DNA of 64,000 bases from Gongronella butleri (GCA_025201375.1 JAIWZP010000031.1:1-64000); one strand, 5' to 3'. Positions 34,287 to 45,558 are shown, numbered from the stretch's first letter. Notes: generated by a model not told the origin, from the letters alone. Numbers and translations are program-made.

Positions 34287-36016
34287 TCATGTGGCGGCCT
34301 CGGAGGCGACGACGGCAGGGAGCTTTTCTTCCTCTGGTTTGATAGGGGCAAATGACTTTGCTGACGATTTGATGATCTTTTCGTCGAGGTTGCCGGTTGA
34401 GTTTGAGTTTGAATTGCTGAGGTCCATTGTGGAAAGTGCAGCGTCGAGGCTTGTCATGCTTGTTGGGCGGCTGAGATGGCGTGGTGACCTTGGTGGGGAG
34501 TGTGGCGAGTGTGGCGAGTGCGGAATGCTGTTTGTGCCGTTTGTCCAGGGCTGCGGCGGGTTGCTGCTGCTGGCAGTTGTCGCTGTCGTGGGTGAATTGG
34601 GGCTGGAGCCCGACGACGTACTCATTGTCTGGTGGCCGTACTCTAAAAGCTCAGCTTGGGAGACACGGATCGACAAACGCGACGATGATTGGAATGGCGA
34701 TGATCCTACGGTGTTGGCCAGCTTGGGCGGCATGGGATGTGTCGACGATCGCCCCGAACGATACGAGCTGATGGATGCCGGGCGTGACGGCGATCGGACA
34801 TGCTGCGAAAGATGGTGTTCCGCCAGGAATTGCTCCAAAAAGTCGACGACCAATGGCTCTTTCATGGCTGACAACTTGTACTCTTCATAGGACTACGAAA
34901 AAAAAGAAAGAAAAAAAAAAACGAGACGCGTCAGTTCAAACCACGCCGACCTCCGCACGCGTCGTTTTTTTTTTTTTTACCAAGCGACCGTCGCCATCAA
35001 CATCGAGATCTTCAAACAGTCGGCCAACCATGGTCTTGATTTCATTGGTCTTATCTTCATCCGAGCCAAATCCGGCCTGCGACTATGTATGCAAGTGAAA
35101 AGAAAAAGAAAAAAAAGGAGGAGAAGAGGGGGGTCCAGGCACCAAAAAAAAAACATAAAAATAGAGCGAGCATGAGACTCTGTGCATTGAACGTGCTTTT
35201 TGCTGCGTTTCTCTTTGTTTCTATTACCAATTGAATCATGACACGCTCAAGATCGGGTCTTGTGAGATAGCCGGTATGCTTCACGTCATAGAGTTTGAAA
35301 GACACTAAATGGAAAAAGCCAAAAGTTAAGCCTGGGTCGCGTCACGCGACACACACCGAGCCCACTTTTTTTTTTTCCCAATCCCTTTTTTTTTTTTTTT
35401 GTCTTTTTGACCAACAAAGGCGGGGATGGATGATGGCATAAAGGGTACAGACGCTCCATTTCTTTGATTTTCGGCCTTACATTCCAGTTTTTCCTCGGGC
35501 GTGCCTTTCATAAAGACGCTCAGACCATCGACAAATTGCCTAAACACAAAGAGGTGAGTTTGGATGATGCGCGAGGTGCAATTGGCCATGTTGCTTACTC
35601 AAAATCGATGGCATTGTCATCATCAACGTCAAACGCCGCGTAAAGGCGCTTGAGAAAAACCTCGTCGCTGGACGAGACGCTTGGTACGTACTTTTTGACG
35701 GTCTAGCGAGTAAAATAAGCGAGGATGAGCGTCTCTTTTGCTATTTTCAGCTTGAAAAAGTGCTTACCTCCTTGAACATATCCTCCGTGATATTGTTCTC
35801 GCTCAGATGGCTGGACGACATGGACTTGAGGTTGTGTCGAAGCTTGCTGATTTCCTTGCTCGAGACTAGTGCAGTAAAGAAAAAGAAAAAAAAAAGTCAG
35901 AAAAAAAGGTCGTTGAGGGCAAGGCATAAAAAGAAAAGCGCCGTGCAGCGCGAAAATGGCGTACAATGGGTCTTTTGTGATAACCGCTTGTTTTCCTTGC
36001 TCTTTGCTTGACCCAT
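34287..36016 (-). CDS. N-myristoylation-type EF-hand calcium-binding protein with long Ser/Pro tail
   Basis: Seven exons (36016-35965, 35865-35768, 35702-35599, 35539-35481, 35304-35228, 35082-34981, 34892-34287) give 365 codons. The start MGQAKSKENKR has Gly2 and downstream basic residues, as in myristoylated sensors, and the following THFSSKEISKLR resembles calcineurin B or NCS proteins. EF loops: residues 75-86 (DVDDDNAIDFEQ, Gln rather than Glu at position 12), a degenerate loop near YDVKHTGYLT, and a canonical loop at 157-168 (DVDGDGRLSYEE) split by intron 6. FVDGLSVFMKGTPEEKLE resembles EFCAB1/calaxin-type proteins. Residues after about 185 are Ser/Pro/Asn-rich (HSPHSPHSPPRSPR) and probably disordered, which is unusual for this class. 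The partner is unknown. Divergent from the R3H gene across 174 bp. Confidence 0.85.
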
Positions 36017-36190
36017 GGTGGAGAGACGGTGAAGAAAGACAGGAAACAAGAAGAAAGAGAAGAAAAAAAAAAGTCGGCATGGTCACGCATGCTATATGAT
36101 TGGCCGAGCTTTTAAAAATGGTCTTTTTTTGGGTTGCAGCAGGTTGGCCCAATCTTGCCCTCTTCCTCTTTTTGCTTTTCGTTATTGTCT

Positions 36191-37077
36191 ATGAACAGAA
36201 AAGTAATTATCGTCGAGTCCACGGCACACTGGGAGGCATTGAAGCAAGAAAGAGCCCAATTCAGCCCTTTTATCGACTCTTTCAGCTCCAATTCTTCCAC
36301 ACCGTCGCCACCACCGCGATCCGCCCCAAAACAAGATCGCCACCAGGCTTCGCCGCCTCCTTTGAGAGCCTCACGGCGGAAACGTCGCTTCGACAATAGT
36401 AAAAAATGGCATTTATTATTGATGACAATCACTTAATTGTCTTTTTTCGCTTGCAGATTGCCTCAAAGAACATCCACAGGCAGTTCTCTTGTCACAAGAT
36501 CTCCAATTCCCTGGCTATGCACCAGCGCCTCGCCATTGGCACACTATGGTCAATCTGGCGCCGTCCAGCCAAGATCGACCAAAGCAAGACATAGTGTCCC
36601 GTGCTCAATCGAATGCTACCCTAACAAAAGCGCTCCGACACGCACTCAAAAGGAACCATATACCAACTGGCTGCATTGACGACCTTGAACGTCAATTGAT
36701 TGCGTACCTAGCGTCTGAGCCTCGCGACAAATGGACGATGGAGATCAACGACTCTTATCAGCGTAAGACAAAAATGGGAATCAGGGCCAAGGTTTAAAGC
36801 ATCCCGCCCCCCCCCCTGGCCACACCCCTATTGCTGGCTTGCATCTCACCTGAATTATTTTTATGATCAAAGGTTGGATTTTCCACGCGCTTTGCCAATA
36901 TTACCAAGTTTACTCACATAGTAAGATTTCTTTTCTTTCTTTGCATCGCTTTCTCACTTTTTTTTCCTAGGCACCACGACACCAGATGGCCATCGATTGA
37001 CCTCTGTTTCTTTGCCAGCGGATCTGCACGTCGAATGGCCTACTAGTACATTTTTGGAATACATTGAGAGACGATGA
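36191..37077 (+). CDS. R3H-domain protein (R3HDM4-like)
   Basis: Four exons (36191-36398, 36457-36762, 36873-36920, 36971-37077) give 222 codons. The C-terminal half is an R3H domain, a small single-strand nucleic-acid-binding fold. The defining R-x3-H is R172-W-I-F-H176 in YQRWIFHALCQYYQVYSHS, followed by HRLTSVSLP. Upstream, HIPTGCIDDLERQLIAYL and DSYQR match the usual lead-in. The N terminus has a Ser/Pro-rich patch and a basic cluster (RASRRKRRFDN). Comparison with metazoan R3HDM4 is from memory. Biological role in fungi is not known to me. Two introns fall inside the R3H domain. Confidence 0.82.
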
Positions 37078-37395
37078 CATTGTCTTTTTCATTTCTTTGC
37101 TTGTCTTTGACAGCGGATCGCCAATAGAATGAATAAAAGATCCCCTCAATGGCAAGGACACATGGTCTTTTAAGAATCGAGCAACAATGGCACATGGAGT
37201 GCCTCATCGGGTGCTGCAATGGCTTGCCCTGGGGGCTTCGTCAGGGCTGCTCTTTCACTGTTTCCCTTTTTTGGGTCGCGTGCTTGGGAGCTCTCTGCAG
37301 GTTCACACACAAAAAAGCATGCCCTGGCCCTTTTTTTTGTTTGTTGCTTTCTTTTTCTTTTTTTTTTCTTCCCCCTATTTCTTTATTTTTCTTCA

Positions 37396-39150
37396 ATGCC
37401 CGTCAACACAAGGAGCAAGTCAAATGCCGACAAAAAAACGGCAGAACCCATCGACTCGCCGACGCCGACGCGCCGCACCGGCGTGCCCAAATTCCGCTCC
37501 AAAGTCACGGAATTGGATGAAAAACTTGACAAGGAGGTGGTGTACGAGTTTGGTGGCCCCATGGGCGCCTTGGGCATGATGGTCGGGTTCCCGGCATTGA
37601 TGTATTATTTCTGGGTGTGCCTGGAGTATCATCAGGGCAAACTGATCACGCCCAATGCCTGGGACATGGATGGCATCACCTCATTCTTGCGCAATGACAT
37701 CTGGGGCGCTATCAAAAAGGGTGCTTTGCCTACTTGGACGGCCTTTGCCATCTATGGCGGTTATGTGCTTCTGTCCTTTGTTCTCGCCTACACGATGCCC
37801 GGACCGGAAATCGAGGGGTTGCCCATCCCCTCACTCAAGGGAAAACGCGTAAGGATCCAATTCTTCTTCTTTCGACTCGGGAGGGGGGAAAAAATACTGG
37901 GAACGCGATGCACTCCTTTTTTTTTTTTTTTTTTTTTTTTTGGCTGACGCTCACTCACATGATACTTTTATAGTTAAAATATTTGTGTAACGGCCTCTCT
38001 TCCTGGTACGCGGTGCTTGCACTGGCGGGCGCCTTGCAATACTCCGGCCTGTTCAATCTCGCGACCATTGTCGATCACTTTGGCAGCATCATGACCGTGG
38101 CGATTATATGGGGTTTCACCATGAGCACGGCCGTCTACGTGATCAGCACCGTTAAAAACACCAATCATCGCATGTCGGGCAACTTTTTCTACGATTATTT
38201 CATGGGCGCGTGCCTCAACCCGCGCATTGCCCACGTCGACCTCAAAATGTGGGCCGAGATCCGCGTCCCATGGCCCGTTCTCTTTTTCCTGTCGCTGTCC
38301 TGCCTCGTCAAGCAATACCAAATGTCCGGTACCGTCAGTGCCCCCGTCTGTTTCATGGTCCTTGCCCACTTTTTGTACTCAAATGCGTGCCAAAAGGGCG
38401 AGGAGTGCATCCCCACCTCCTGGGACATCTTTTATGAAAAGGATGGTAAGCCAATGGCACAAACACGAAAAAAAGAAAAAGAAAAACGCATCCATTACGC
38501 TGTATTTCTGACTTTTTTCGTTCAGGCTTCATGTTGATCTTTTGGAACATGGCGGGCGTGCCATTTACGTACTGCTACGCTTCCTTGTACCTGCTCAAGA
38601 CTCAAGTGGCCACGGGCCAGGCCATCACACATTCGCTGCCTTACACCATCTTCTTGTACACGCTGCTGCTGACCGGCTATTACGTGTTTGACACGGGCAA
38701 TTCGCAAAAGAACCGGTTCCGCATGGAACAGAATGGCTCCTTCATGACGCGCAATGCCTTCCCTCAGCTTCCCTGGGGCCACATCAAGAACCCGACCTAC
38801 ATCAAGACCAAACACGGCAACCTGTTGCTGACCAGCGGGTAAAACACAAAAAAAAATGGCGTACTATGTGCGCGTCGCGTCGCGTCGCTCACTTTTTTTT
38901 TTTTGTCTTTTGTAGCTGGTTCGGCATTGCACGCAAGCCGCACTACACGGCGGATCTGATGATGTCCGTCTCTTGGGGTCTGATCACGGGCTTTGGATCG
39001 TTTTTGCCTTACTTTTACTTTTGTTTCTTTGTCATCGTGCTGACTCACCGCGTTTCTCGCGACATGGAACGCTGTGCCAAAAAGTATGGCGACGATTGGA
39101 AGGAATACACGCGTCGCGTGCCCTATGTTTTTATCCCCTATGTGTTTTAA
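37396..39150 (+). CDS. ERG4: Delta(24(24(1)))-sterol reductase, last step of ergosterol synthesis
   Basis: Endoplasmic-reticulum NADPH-dependent reductase that removes the C24(28) double bond to give ergosterol. Four exons (37396-37848, 37974-38445, 38526-38838, 38916-39150) give 490 codons. The features favour ERG4 over ERG24 (C-14 reductase): the [24 protein letters not shown] block, [49 protein letters not shown], and the terminal [10 protein letters not shown]. The sterol-reductase signature is [18 protein letters not shown] (about 409-426). Multiple hydrophobic helices are evident. The ATG at 37396 gives a Lys/Thr-rich cytosolic N terminus. Upstream frames are homopolymer artefacts. A run of about 22 T lies in intron 1. 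Confidence 0.94.
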
Positions 39151-39623
39151 GCTGTCGATTTGAAAATTTTACTCCTCTCTTATTATTTATTCTCGAAATT
39201 TCTCTGTATTAAGCAACGAATTAAAAAAAGTATACGTGTAATGATGGTTGCATTGTACAGCTGTGATACGACCCACCATGATGTCATCATCTCGGCCAAT
39301 ACAGTATCCCTATACTGTATCATATCATAGTTCTCTGCAACAAGTGTCCAAAAAATGCACAAAACGACAAAAGCATGAATGCATGATTTTCATCCGTTTG
39401 GATTTTTGAACGCAAATGAAGCGTTTGATTTGTCCATCTCATCAATGGATATACAGAAACTTATGATACCGTATCATACGTACGCGTGCCATCATTTCGA
39501 TCCCTAAAGCATCGCGCATTCGCGCTACTGTACACTGAACACTGCCGCACAAAAACAGTAAGTACAACAACAGTATCGTACACATCATTACAGTAATTTA
39601 CCTTCTTTTAAACACCAAAGAGT
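39151..39623. other. Start of the repeat-rich intergenic region
   Basis: Downstream flank of ERG4. The segment is rich in ACTGTATCATA-type words (for example near 39303-39328 and 39467-39478), which recur through the repeat regions at both ends. No gene is supported. Confidence 0.5.
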
Positions 39624-39932
39624 GTGTTTTCCGGACTTTGCCAGCCTGCTGTGCCTCCAGAAATTTTTTACAGCCTACTTGCCCGCCAATGAAACTTACC
39701 TCATGGCGTAAACTATAGCTCAGTGCTCAATACAGACCCGCCCGATTTTTTTTGGACACGAAAAGGTACTGTAAAAATGCGTGTTTTCAGACTTTGCCTC
39801 CCTGTTGTGCTTCCAGAAAATTTTTTACAGCCTACTTGCCCGCCAATGAAACTTGCATCGTGGCGTAAACTATAGGTAGCTCCGTGCTCAAGTCGGACCC
39901 GCCCGATTTTTTTGGACTCGAAAATGTAAAAA
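39624..39932. repeat. Two-copy direct tandem duplication, unit about 155 bp
   Basis: Copy 1 is 39624-39778 and copy 2 is 39781-39932. Both begin GTGTTTTC, share ACAGCCTACTTGCCCGCCAA and TGGCGTAAACTATAG, and end with CCCGCCCGATTTTTTT followed by GGACNCGAAAA. Similarity is about 85-90% by eye. A fragment of the same unit's end is near position 55-75. No coding frame is conserved between copies. Confidence 0.85.
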
Positions 39933-39957
39933 ATATGACCCAGCACCAACCACCGCC

Positions 39958-40002
39958 TGCGGTGAGTAGCGGAGGGCATTAGAGCCGAAGGCTCGCTCGG
40001 GA
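39958..40002. repeat. Short dispersed repeat (GAGTAGCGGAGGGC family), copy 2
   Basis: Matches 24406-24450. It includes a small potential hairpin around GAGCCGAAGGCTC. It lies between the tandem duplication and repeat R2 copy B. Confidence 0.5.
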
Positions 40003-40017
40003 GCTACCGTAGTTCAG

Positions 40018-40440
40018 CGCAAAGTTTGCAACAAAAAAGCTTAATCATCCCCCAAAGCGCTACTACTACTTACTACTGTACGACCACTTTTGAAAAATTC
40101 AGGGGTCACTCAGGGGTCACACGTTTCAATCTCAGAAAATGCCAAATTTGGCAAATTTCGAACTCCGAGTGATCATTGCGTCCCAAACAGGTAACTCCGA
40201 CAAATTGCTATTGGCAAACAAAATAAATGACATACTGTAATAATACTGTACAGGGCGCGCGCCCCACCACCTTAAAAAAAAGCCCTCCTCCTACTGTACA
40301 AAGAGTGACGCATGAACGGCAGTGATCAACTGAGAAAAGTGCCTACTTTGGGCAAGATTTTTTTGTGAAAATTTAAGGTTTAACACTTCCACCAGATTAA
40401 GGTGGTGGATTGCATGGAATTTTTATTTTTTTGTATTTTT
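40018..40440. repeat. Dispersed repeat R2, copy B
   Basis: Same orientation as 172-520, with all the shared blocks named there. It is longer by a roughly 60-bp insertion (about 40220-40300) that carries TACTGTA words. It ends 70 bp before foldback element B; in the first locus the gap to the foldback element is about 500 bp. Confidence 0.8.
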
Positions 40441-40512
40441 TTATGATTTTTTCTATTTTTTTACGTACTGTACAGTACTGTACTGTACAGTATCATACAA
40501 TTCATACTTACG

Positions 40513-41532
40513 TACTGTACAGTACCCGGACAAAAAAAAGTTCCCCCCTGGCCATTTCTCAGCAGTGCGAGGAGTCAATTTAATCACTTTAATCTCTGCT
40601 GTATTGATCAATAATGGCTCTAACGACATGAAATTTTGCAGGAACAATGATTTAAAGGTATAAAAACGACTATGAAATTATGAAATGACTATAGCAAGCG
40701 GATTTTAAAATAGACTAAAAAATGGGTACCTGACGCGTCACGCGACGCGACGCGTACCTACGTGCATACAATGGCCTGTGGAGATGAAGTGACATTATGA
40801 ACGCCGTCTCCAAATTTTTCTGAGACGAGTTCAATGGTGCCTGATTGTATTCTAAGAATCAATTTCATGTTAAATGTATCACCTCGATGCTGTGATCAAA
40901 TAATGTAAAATCATCATGTGACGCGTGCACGTGTCAGACGCGTCAAAAGTCGCGATTTCCTTCGTAACATGGTCGTAGTGCTCCTGCTGATCAACCAATC
41001 GATAACAGCCTATTCTAATCCTTCAAATTAAATAATTACAATGGTTTCAAGGCAACTAGGGATTAAAATTAAACAACATAGATGAGAATTGTTAATTCAG
41101 ATGCACCTGACGCGTGACGCGTGTCACATGATTTTTTTACATTATTTGATCACAGCACCGACCCGCTGCATGTAACATGAAATTGATTCATAGAATACAA
41201 TCAGGCACCATTGAACTCGTTTCAGAAAAATTTGGAGATGGCGTTCATAATGTCACTTCATCTCCACAGGCCATTGTATACACGTGAGTACGCGCCGCGT
41301 CGCGTGACGCGTCAGGTACCCATTTTTTAGTCTATTTTAAAATCCGCTTGCTGTAGCCATTTCATAATTTTAGAGTTGTTTTTATACCTTTATATCATTG
41401 TTTCTACAAAATTTCATGTCGTTAGAGCCATTATTGATCAATACAGCAGAGATTAAAGTGATTAAATTGACTCCTCGCACTGCTGAGAAATGGCCAGGGG
41501 GGAACTTTTTTTTGTCCGGGTACTGTACAGTA
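40513..41532. mobile_element. Foldback element B, about 1 kb
   Basis: The arms at about 40513-40928 and 41115-41532 are inverted repeats at roughly 90% by eye. The left end reads TACTGTACAGTACCCGG and the right end CCGGGTACTGTACAGTA. The arms share many blocks with element A: CTGACGCGTCACGCGACGCG, ATACAATGGCCTGTGGAG, CTCCAAATTTTTCTGAGAC and GACATGAAATTTTG. The two are therefore one family that has diverged by perhaps a quarter. No transposase frame is present. TA-bounded ends would fit a Tc1/mariner-type target, but that is speculative. Confidence 0.85.
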
Positions 41533-42478
41533 TACTACTGTACTACTGTTGTTGTATGATAGCTAGTCACCTGCTCACCTCAAATGAATCCGCGCGCGGC
41601 GGTCAAGTGTTGTACTGTATTTGCTGCTTGCAGAGCGTGATCTCATTAAGTAATAAAAACCACAATGGACACATCCATGTGAAAGAGAATGTGCGATTAC
41701 CCTAAGTCTGACGCGCTGGATGGCCGTGTCTGGACTTGTATTTCACAAGTTGTGAAAAAAAGAAAAAAAGAAATAATAAAGCTAACGCGATGCAAATCGC
41801 GTCGTGCATTATTCTCAGTGCCGCATCCCTGGATTCAAATCCAGATGGCCGGGCACTTACGTACCTAGTCCGGCTAATCAAGCCCCGCTCACACAATGGC
41901 TGCTGTCGCAATGTCTTTACGTACCGGTATGTTTTGATCGCGATTTTACCATATCATACATGAAAGGATAGCGCATCCTTTCCCTCATTTGCTCTCTTGC
42001 TTGTACGCACCCTTGCTAAGATGCCTCATTCGCTATGTATAATCAGAGATTGCATTGACCAGGATCTGGGCAGATGCAAGAAGCCTGAGAAAAAATAAAA
42101 AAAAAACTCATTTGCTTGCGATCACACAATGTCCCACTTGGCCATACGCGTCTTTACGCGCCCTTGTGCATTCATGCCACGGAACCATCATCTCTGGATC
42201 ATTTGCATATCTGAGGAACAACTCAATCGCTGATTGAGCGCGGCTCACATTCAATTCATGCCTCGGAAGGCTTGTATGCTTGACAGCAACTCATTGAAGC
42301 ATTTCTTTGCATCTTACTACATCCTAAACCCTAGTTTTTACATATCATATTATTGTATATACAGTATACCGTAATAGAGTCTTTACTTTTTCTTAATAAA
42401 CGGTATCGTATGTATCAGATTCTCAATCAGTTTCCTGTTTTCCTTTTTTATCTTCTTTTTCTCTCAATATCTCATCAA
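41533..42478. other. Repeat-region spacer
   Basis: 41614-41662 resembles 2401-2446 downstream of the first foldback element, so the duplicated unit extends past the foldback element. The remainder contains no supported gene. GGATTCAAATCC at about 41831 looks like a tRNA T-arm but lacks a matching acceptor stem. Confidence 0.5.
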
Positions 42479-42637
42479 GCGCGGTAAAAGCGCTTGTGAT
42501 TTGGGGACATGGCGTCGCGTTCTCGGCGGCGACTTCGCCTTCAGAGATCGTTTTGAGCCTGATTTGGCCCTGAATTAATGAAAGATTGATGCGTTTTCTC
42601 CTCAGTACTGAGAGATCCGATTTGCGCAAAACCTTGG
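42479..42637. repeat. Dispersed repeat R4, copy 1
   Basis: Shares GCGCGGTAAAAGCGCTTGTG, then TTTTGAGCCTGATTTGGCCC and CTGAGAGATCCGAT with 43030-43172 in direct orientation, at about 75-80% by eye. A short inverted core (GCGGTAAAAGCGC) is conserved in both. No domain is recognisable. Confidence 0.7.
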
Positions 42638-43029
42638 AATCATCAAAGTTCTGAATCATGATTCATGAAGTGCCCACTGTCTAAATTTGGCGCAATACGG
42701 TGAGCCTCAATCATATGATATAGGGAGGCAAGCGTAAACTATTGTTTTGCTCTGGGGTTTCACTACTGTATCATACAGTAGCAAACATGAATCTCGCGAT
42801 TTCTCGAGACTGGGTGATCCGATTCGTAAAAAAAAATATCATAACGCCGTTGGACAATTGGATCTACCATCAACTGGTCCAAGTTTGGGATTATATGAGT
42901 AAGTTTCTGAAGAAGCGCCAGTTTCATAGGCGTAAAGGAGCAAAATCACCACCATTTGGGTCGTACCGCGGCAACGGCTGATCGCTCCGACGTGTGAGTC
43001 ACCTCAAATGAATCGGCGGCCAAACGCGG

Positions 43030-43172
43030 TAAAAGCGCTTGTGGTTTGAGGATATCGCTTCGAGTTTTCGGCGAGTTAGCCGTCACGGGTCGTTTTGATC
43101 CTGATTTGGCCCTGATTTTACGCAAAATGCATTTCCTCAGGACTGAGAGATCCGATCTCTGAAAAAACGTGA
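43030..43172. repeat. Dispersed repeat R4, copy 2
   Basis: Second direct copy of R4. It is preceded at about 42994 by GAGTCACCTCAAATGAATC, a lead sequence also found near 41572 and before the third copy. Confidence 0.7.
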
Positions 43173-43317
43173 CATCGTCGGCGTTCTGTGTTCAGTATCC
43201 TCTATCTCAAATATAGGACCCTATGAACAAGATCCGGAGGACATGACTAGCAAAAGGGGGGTAAGATTTTGTCCATTTTGGTGGCGCACGCAACAGCGGC
43301 CCAGCGTATCGAAGCGA

Positions 43318-43362
43318 GAGTCACCTCAAGTGAATCAGCGAGCAAACGCGGTAAATTGCTCA
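43318..43362. repeat. Dispersed repeat R4, copy 3 (5' fragment)
   Basis: Only the first 45 bp are recognisable: GAGTCACCTCAAGTGAATC, then AAACGCGGTAAATTGC. It lies about 290 bp after copy 2. The stretch 43363-43913 that follows has no supported gene and ends in a T/C-rich leader before the next ATG. Confidence 0.6.
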
Positions 43363-43913
43363 ATGTAGTTTCACTTGACTCGGTCAGTTTCATGTAAAAT
43401 CAGGCATTTTGTTTTAAAACGAGAAAAGCGCGTAATTTATGCCGATCGTTGGTATGACACGTCGAATGAATGGCGAATCCTGGCGGGTGTGTTACGTGCC
43501 ATAACCACCGGTCAGGCGGGCACGGTGCTTTCAATTCGGCGATGCACGGCGGTGACTTTTTTTTTTCGTGAACCTTCTTGACAACATGCGGTTTGGACGA
43601 GGCAATTTGCAAAAGGGGGAAATAGGGTGAGGGGCGACGGCGTATGATCGAGATGCATTGGTTCTCAGCCTCACGGTCGGTCCATACCCCCTTATTTTCT
43701 GTCGGGCGTTTTTGCCTTTGTGTCACGCCAAATCAATCATCTTGACACACCATGCGACTTTGTTCAGGAGAGAGGCGTCATGGATGCGTGCAAAAAAAAA
43801 AAAAAAAAAAAAAAAATACACAAACACACTCATTGCCTGCCGTATCAGATTCCCCCCCCCCTTTGCTTTCCTCTTTCTCTTTGTTATTTTGCCCATTGCG
43901 TTATGGCTGTGCC

Positions 43914-45265
43914 ATGGACATTGATAAGCAAGTGCTGTTTCTCCTCCACAAGGTGCAATCCATCGATCCACGCGTCTATTGGCAAGGTGACGAGCAAACC
44001 GTAAAATACAAGAGAGAATTTCAAGAATTGGCTGTTCTGGGCTCGTTTTTGCCACTTTTCTTTGCCTGGTCTCATGCTTTTTTTCTTTTTCTTTCGTGTT
44101 AGCTTCAGCGCTGCTTATGGCGCTCATTGAAACAAACATTGACGACATTGCTTCATCGGTGCGATACATTGGCCAACAGCGATGTTGGGGCGCCGGACGC
44201 CTTCAGCACGGCGCGTGACATGGCCATTGAGATTGCCAGTAGTAGCACCGTGCTGAGCTCCGTGATTAAATCGATGCTAGCGACGACGTCGACGTCGTCG
44301 GCGGCACCTCACACTCGAAAATCGCGCTATTACGGCCGCCGCCATCAGCGCAGCATGCCGATCTCTGCTGAAAATGAGGACGCGGCCGCCCAGCGGCTGA
44401 AAAAGGAAACTGATCGTTGCCGACTGGTGTCATGGGTGCACGAGCACCTGTCGGTCGTCCATGACCTTGTTGCGCACCTCAAATATCAGCTCATGCCATT
44501 GGGCTGGCAATTGCATCGGGAATGCTTCGTTCAAGTAAGGACCATCGAGAAAAAAAAAGAGATCGTGATGTTATGGGGATTTTTATTTTATTTTGCGAGT
44601 CAAGAGAGCGTGGGCATCACGTGCCAGAGGAAATCCCACGCCTGGGGGCGGAGGCAAAGATTGGGGCGCGGACGCACCTCATTTTTTGGTTCTTTTTGTA
44701 TTATTTTACTATGCTATGGCTAGTCGACAGTGATCATGGTTGTGCGGCACTTGGAAACGCTCGTGGATTTGGTGTTGCTGCTTTTTGCATCTTATGTTCA
44801 CGACGACTGGCAACAAGCCGTGCCTTACTTTTTAGCGATAATGCGCATCAATGAGGCCAGTGCCTTCCTAATTGGCCATTCAACTCCGCAGATTCATGCA
44901 AATCCAACTGGTAAAGCCCCCCTCTCCCTTCTCTCCTGCCCCCCCGTCTCCCACTCCTTTTTTTTTTTTTTTTTTTTTGGTTTTGCACGCTCGCGTAACG
45001 TGTTATCCCTGCCCTTGCCCTTCCTCCCCCTAGCACTACCCCCTTTTCAGATTGCATCTATCTACATCATCTGCCTTCATTTCAGGTCGTCATCCGCGCC
45101 TGCTTGAGCACAAAAGTGCGCGAGTGCGTTCTTTTTTTGTTTTGTCATTGCCTTTTTCATGATGGACCCCAAAATTACGCGTGGAAATACGCGTGGGTGG
45201 TGCAACTTTTGCTCCCTTGGCATCAATTTGCTTCCTCCCTCTCCATCGTTTCTCCTCCCCCCTAA
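43914..45265 (+). CDS. Unrecognised helical protein, or the N-terminal part of the RasGEF gene
   Basis: Three secure exons (43914-44000, 44103-44534, 44724-44910) code about 235 mostly helical residues beginning MDIDKQVLFLLHKVQSIDPR. I recognise no domain. Two continuations keep frame. (a) An exon 45051-45265 to a TAA, giving a separate 306-residue protein; part of it has normal codon choice (VVIRACLSTKVREC). (b) Splicing to 45536, directly or through a 30-nt exon at 45077-45106, which reads into the RasGEF frame as one protein of about 1180 residues. The 45130-45533 interval is pyrimidine-rich, which suits either a promoter/leader or a long intron. The end coordinate given is that of model (a). 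Confidence 0.5.
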
Positions 45266-45558
45266 TAATTCTTTGCATACCATCTCACTGACACTCATTC
45301 GCCTCTATTTTTATCTTTTTATTATTATTGTTCGCGATTTTCTCATTTCTTGCGTCGCCCTCTCTCTTGCGTGCGACGCGTGTGCGTGCTTGGCTTTCAT
45401 TGTTGTGTTGCGTGTGTGTGTGTGCTTGGACCCCATGGATGTAATCAATTGCCACGCTCCCTTCTTTCCCTCTTCCCCTTCCCTCCAATTGGCCCTTTTT
45501 TTGTTTCTTTCCTTTCCCTTTTTCTTTCTTTTTAGATTCGCCGACCGGCTATGCAACG

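Noticed and set aside
37149..37395. Upstream extension of ERG4 through the Phe-rich frame
   Set aside because: The extension reads a T-tract leader as poly-Phe and is followed by the in-frame ATG at 37396, which gives a normal ERG4 N terminus.
37396..39150. ERG24 (C-14 reductase) as the identity of the sterol reductase
   Set aside because: [20 protein letters not shown] and the terminal [10 protein letters not shown] are ERG4-type blocks.
41815..41860. tRNA-like T-arm (GGATTCAAATCC)
   Set aside because: The stem-loop does not give the 5-bp stem and 7-nt loop of a T-arm, and no acceptor, D-arm or anticodon arm could be placed around it on either strand.
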